Below are positions 6,204 to 7,658 of a stretch of 7,658 nucleotides of DNA, piece by piece. The position numbers and the translations under genes were made by a program. Below the pieces are notes generated by a model. The model was given only the letters and a program-made list of their open reading frames with translations. It ran no database searches and was not told where the DNA came from. Source of the DNA: Planctomycetota bacterium (GTDB taxonomy: Bacteria > Planctomycetota > Phycisphaerae > Sedimentisphaerales > Anaerobacaceae); assembly GCA_022567055.1 (NCBI GenBank), contig JADFHU010000249.1, forward strand, positions 1 to 7,658. The letters run 5' to 3'. Position 1 is the stretch's first letter. The number at the start of each line of letters is the position of its first letter.

Positions 6204-7499
6204 CTACAGATGCCATGGTGCACGCATCGTTCGGCGAGTCATGCGTATGGCCTGATCGTCGTCGGGAAAGATCTCTTTGACCGGGTCCCATGTCAGCTTG
6301 CGCCCCAGCAGGAGGGAAATGTTGGCCAGGTGACAGACGGTGGAGACCCGATGGCCGATTTCAACGGAAAAGTAAGGGTCCTTGCGGGATTTGACACAGT
6401 CGAGGAAATTGCGGTGCTCGCCCCCCGGGCAGGTGAAGAGCCTCGTTTCATTGGGACCGATGACGGAGTTGAGGATCTTTGCGTCTGAGGCTTGCAGCGG
6501 CCCGATCCAGCCGCGATTGCCGACCCATCCTTCCGTCCCCGCAAACCGGATACTCGGTGTACCGTCTTTGACGAACATCTTGACGCCGTTGGCATAGGTG
6601 TATTCGACGGCGTACTCCTTGGGGGTGTTGTACAGTCCCGTGTCCCAGAAGGTGCCCTTGGCATCGATCTCGATGGGGCCACTGTGTTCGCTGTCGTTGG
6701 CCCATTGGGCCGTGTCGAAGAGGTGGGTGCCCCAGTCGGTGATGATCCCACCGGAGTAATCCCAGATCCAGCGGAAGTTAAAGTGTACGCGGTCCTTATT
6801 GTAGGGGGCGTAGGGCGCCGGTCCCAGCCACATTGCGTAGTCGAGTTCGGGCGGGATGGGCATGGGGGTCGGGTCACCGGGGCCATTGGGTTGATGAGGC
6901 AACTCTACCTCGATGGTGTGGAGCTTGCCGATGCGTCCGTTGCGCACCAATTCGGCCAGGCGATGATAGACGAAGAGGGAGCGATCCTCTGTGGATGTCT
7001 GAAACACGCGACCGTAGCGCTGGATGGTGTCGACCAGTATGCGTCCTTCCTGGATCGTGAGCGTGGGTTTCTCGCAGCAAATGTCCTTGCCCGCTCTGGC
7101 GGCCATGAGGGAAATGGGCGTGTGCCAGTGATCCGGGGTCGAGATCATCACCGCATCGATGTCCTGGCGCCCGATGATGTCTCTGAAGTCCTTGGTCGCG
7201 ACGCAGTCCTGATTAGCGTAGTGGTCGTTCACGAGGCGTCGTGCGTTTTCCATACGCTGGCTGTCGACATCGCAGACCGCCACCACCTGGGCGTCTGACT
7301 GGGCCAGGAAGCCTTTGAGATTGACAGCTGTGCCGTGGCCGCCTACGCCAATGCATCCGACAGTGATTCGGTTGCTTGGCGCAAGCGCGCTGTTTCCCAG
7401 CACTCTTGCGTCAACAAGGGCGGGCAGGGCCAATGCGGAGACGGCCTGTGCTGACGATCGCATAAACTTGCGGCGCGAGATAGTTTTGACTGGTGTCAT
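6204..7499 (-). CDS. Tat-exported Gfo/Idh/MocA family NAD(P)-dependent oxidoreductase
   Basis: This 431-residue protein has a twin-arginine signal (SRRKFM at 8-13, hydrophobic SALALPALVDA after it), so it is exported folded, probably with its nucleotide bound. A Rossmann domain follows: ITVGCIGVGGHG (45-56) holds the dinucleotide-binding glycine loop, then VVAVCDVD (72-79), DAVMISTPDHWHT (115-127) and the family EKP motif at 143-145, whose Lys is usually catalytic. The C-terminal substrate domain contains GGIITDWGTHLFDTAQW (250-266), with His259 in the usual active-site position, and ends in RTMRAPWHL, as is common in planctomycetal members. The stretch at 168-173 reads TSTEDRS. The family acts on sugars and derivatives, oxidising a ring hydroxyl, and one branch (GH109) is a glycosidase. 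Tat-exported paralogues are abundant in Planctomycetes and mostly uncharacterised. The gene is convergent with the DUF1080 gene across 166 bases, so it is not in that operon. The ATG at 7499 has only a weak ribosome site, but the Tat motif supports it. Confidence 0.93.
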   Translation of the reverse strand: MTPVKTISRRKFMRSSAQAVSALALPALVDARVLGNSALAPSNRITVGCIGVGGHGTAVNLKGFLAQSDAQVVAVCDVDSQRMENARRLVNDHYANQDCVATKDFRDIIGRQDIDAVMISTPDHWHTPISLMAARAGKDICCEKPTLTIQEGRILVDTIQRYGRVFQTSTEDRSLFVYHRLAELVRNGRIGKLHTIEVELPHQPNGPGDPTPMPIPPELDYAMWLGPAPYAPYNKDRVHFNFRWIWDYSGGIITDWGTHLFDTAQWANDSEHSGPIEIDAKGTFWDTGLYNTPKEYAVEYTYANGVKMFVKDGTPSIRFAGTEGWVGNRGWIGPLQASDAKILNSVIGPNETRLFTCPGGEHRNFLDCVKSRKDPYFSVEIGHRVSTVCHLANISLLLGRKLTWDPVKEIFPDDDQAIRMTRRTMRAPWHL

Positions 7500-7658
7500 G
7501 GCTTGTTCGTCTCATGAAGAAACGCTGAAGTTCAACCAACTAGGAGCGTGGCGCCATGTCGCGCCAGCACTTCACGCAACAGTTGTGATGGTGCCAAGCG
7601 TGTGTTCTCGCGGCAAGCACTGAATCAATAGTCTGAGAAGCCACGCATCCAGCGGGGC
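7500..7658. other. Upstream region of the oxidoreductase gene, no gene seen
   Basis: This edge stretch is the 5' region of the minus-strand oxidoreductase gene. No convincing coding frame was seen on either strand. The ribosome site before the ATG is poor (only GAGACG-like). A possible minus-strand -35 TTGGCA exists at about 7593-7598, but the sequence 17 bases on matches a -10 poorly. The one clear structure is the inverted repeat at 7549-7566, listed separately. Confidence 0.5.
7549..7566. repeat. Perfect inverted repeat upstream of the oxidoreductase gene
   Basis: TGGCGC (7549-7554) and GCGCCA (7561-7566) are exact inverted copies separated by six bases, about 50 bases upstream of the oxidoreductase start. 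Outside it GCGTG (7546-7550) and CACGC (7573-7577) are also inverted to each other. It could be an operator for a dimeric regulator or a leader hairpin. There is no direct evidence for either. Confidence 0.35.

Noticed and set aside
6083..6280. Small plus-strand gene of 65 codons in the convergent spacer
   Set aside because: It covers palindromic repeats and then runs antisense into the oxidoreductase 3' end, and shows no ribosome site or protein-like pattern.
6492..7298. Plus-strand open frame (268 codons) inside the oxidoreductase gene
   Set aside because: It is antisense to a well-conserved Gfo/Idh/MocA protein and resembles no known family.

Overview
The window looks like a piece of a Planctomycetota genome, or possibly a related Verrucomicrobiota genome. 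This rests on gene content, not on any marker gene. It combines a multiheme c-type cytochrome carrying a PA14 domain, a secreted beta-propeller 'dehydrogenase-like' protein, a DUF1080 (3-keto-disaccharide hydrolase family) lipoprotein and a Tat-exported Gfo/Idh/MocA oxidoreductase, next to an ECF sigma factor. No rRNA, tRNA, CRISPR array, transposase or phage gene was found.

Layout. Bases 1-711 hold two genes on the minus strand: an ECF sigma factor (190-711, TTG start with a strong Shine-Dalgarno) and, overlapping its stop by ATGA, the first 64 codons of an unidentified protein that runs off the left edge. Its position makes a cognate anti-sigma factor the first guess. A 252-base divergent spacer (712-963) follows. 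Next come three plus-strand genes: a secreted pentaheme cytochrome c with a PA14 domain (964-3654), a secreted beta-propeller protein only 6 bases later (3661-5211), and after 79 bases a DUF1080 lipoprotein (5291-6037). The 79-base gap contains a credible sigma-70-type promoter, so the third gene may be expressed separately as well as by read-through. A 166-base convergent spacer (6038-6203) is packed with short palindromes. Beyond it a Tat-signal Gfo/Idh/MocA oxidoreductase (6204-7499) lies on the minus strand. The last 159 bases are its upstream region and contain one clean inverted repeat.

How the genes may work together (inference). All four proteins between 964 and 7499 carry export signals and would act in the periplasm or at a membrane surface. 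The propeller protein could oxidise a substrate, probably a sugar or glycoside, and pass electrons to the pentaheme cytochrome, whose PA14 domain may bind carbohydrate. DUF1080 proteins are linked to cleavage of 3-keto-glycosides, and the Gfo/Idh/MocA family includes enzymes that oxidise sugars at C3. The window can therefore be read as an oxidative glycoside-cleavage module, but substrate, cofactor and partnership are not shown by the sequence. The strongest leads are the closely paired cytochrome and propeller genes, their link to the DUF1080 lipoprotein, and the palindrome cluster between the convergent genes.
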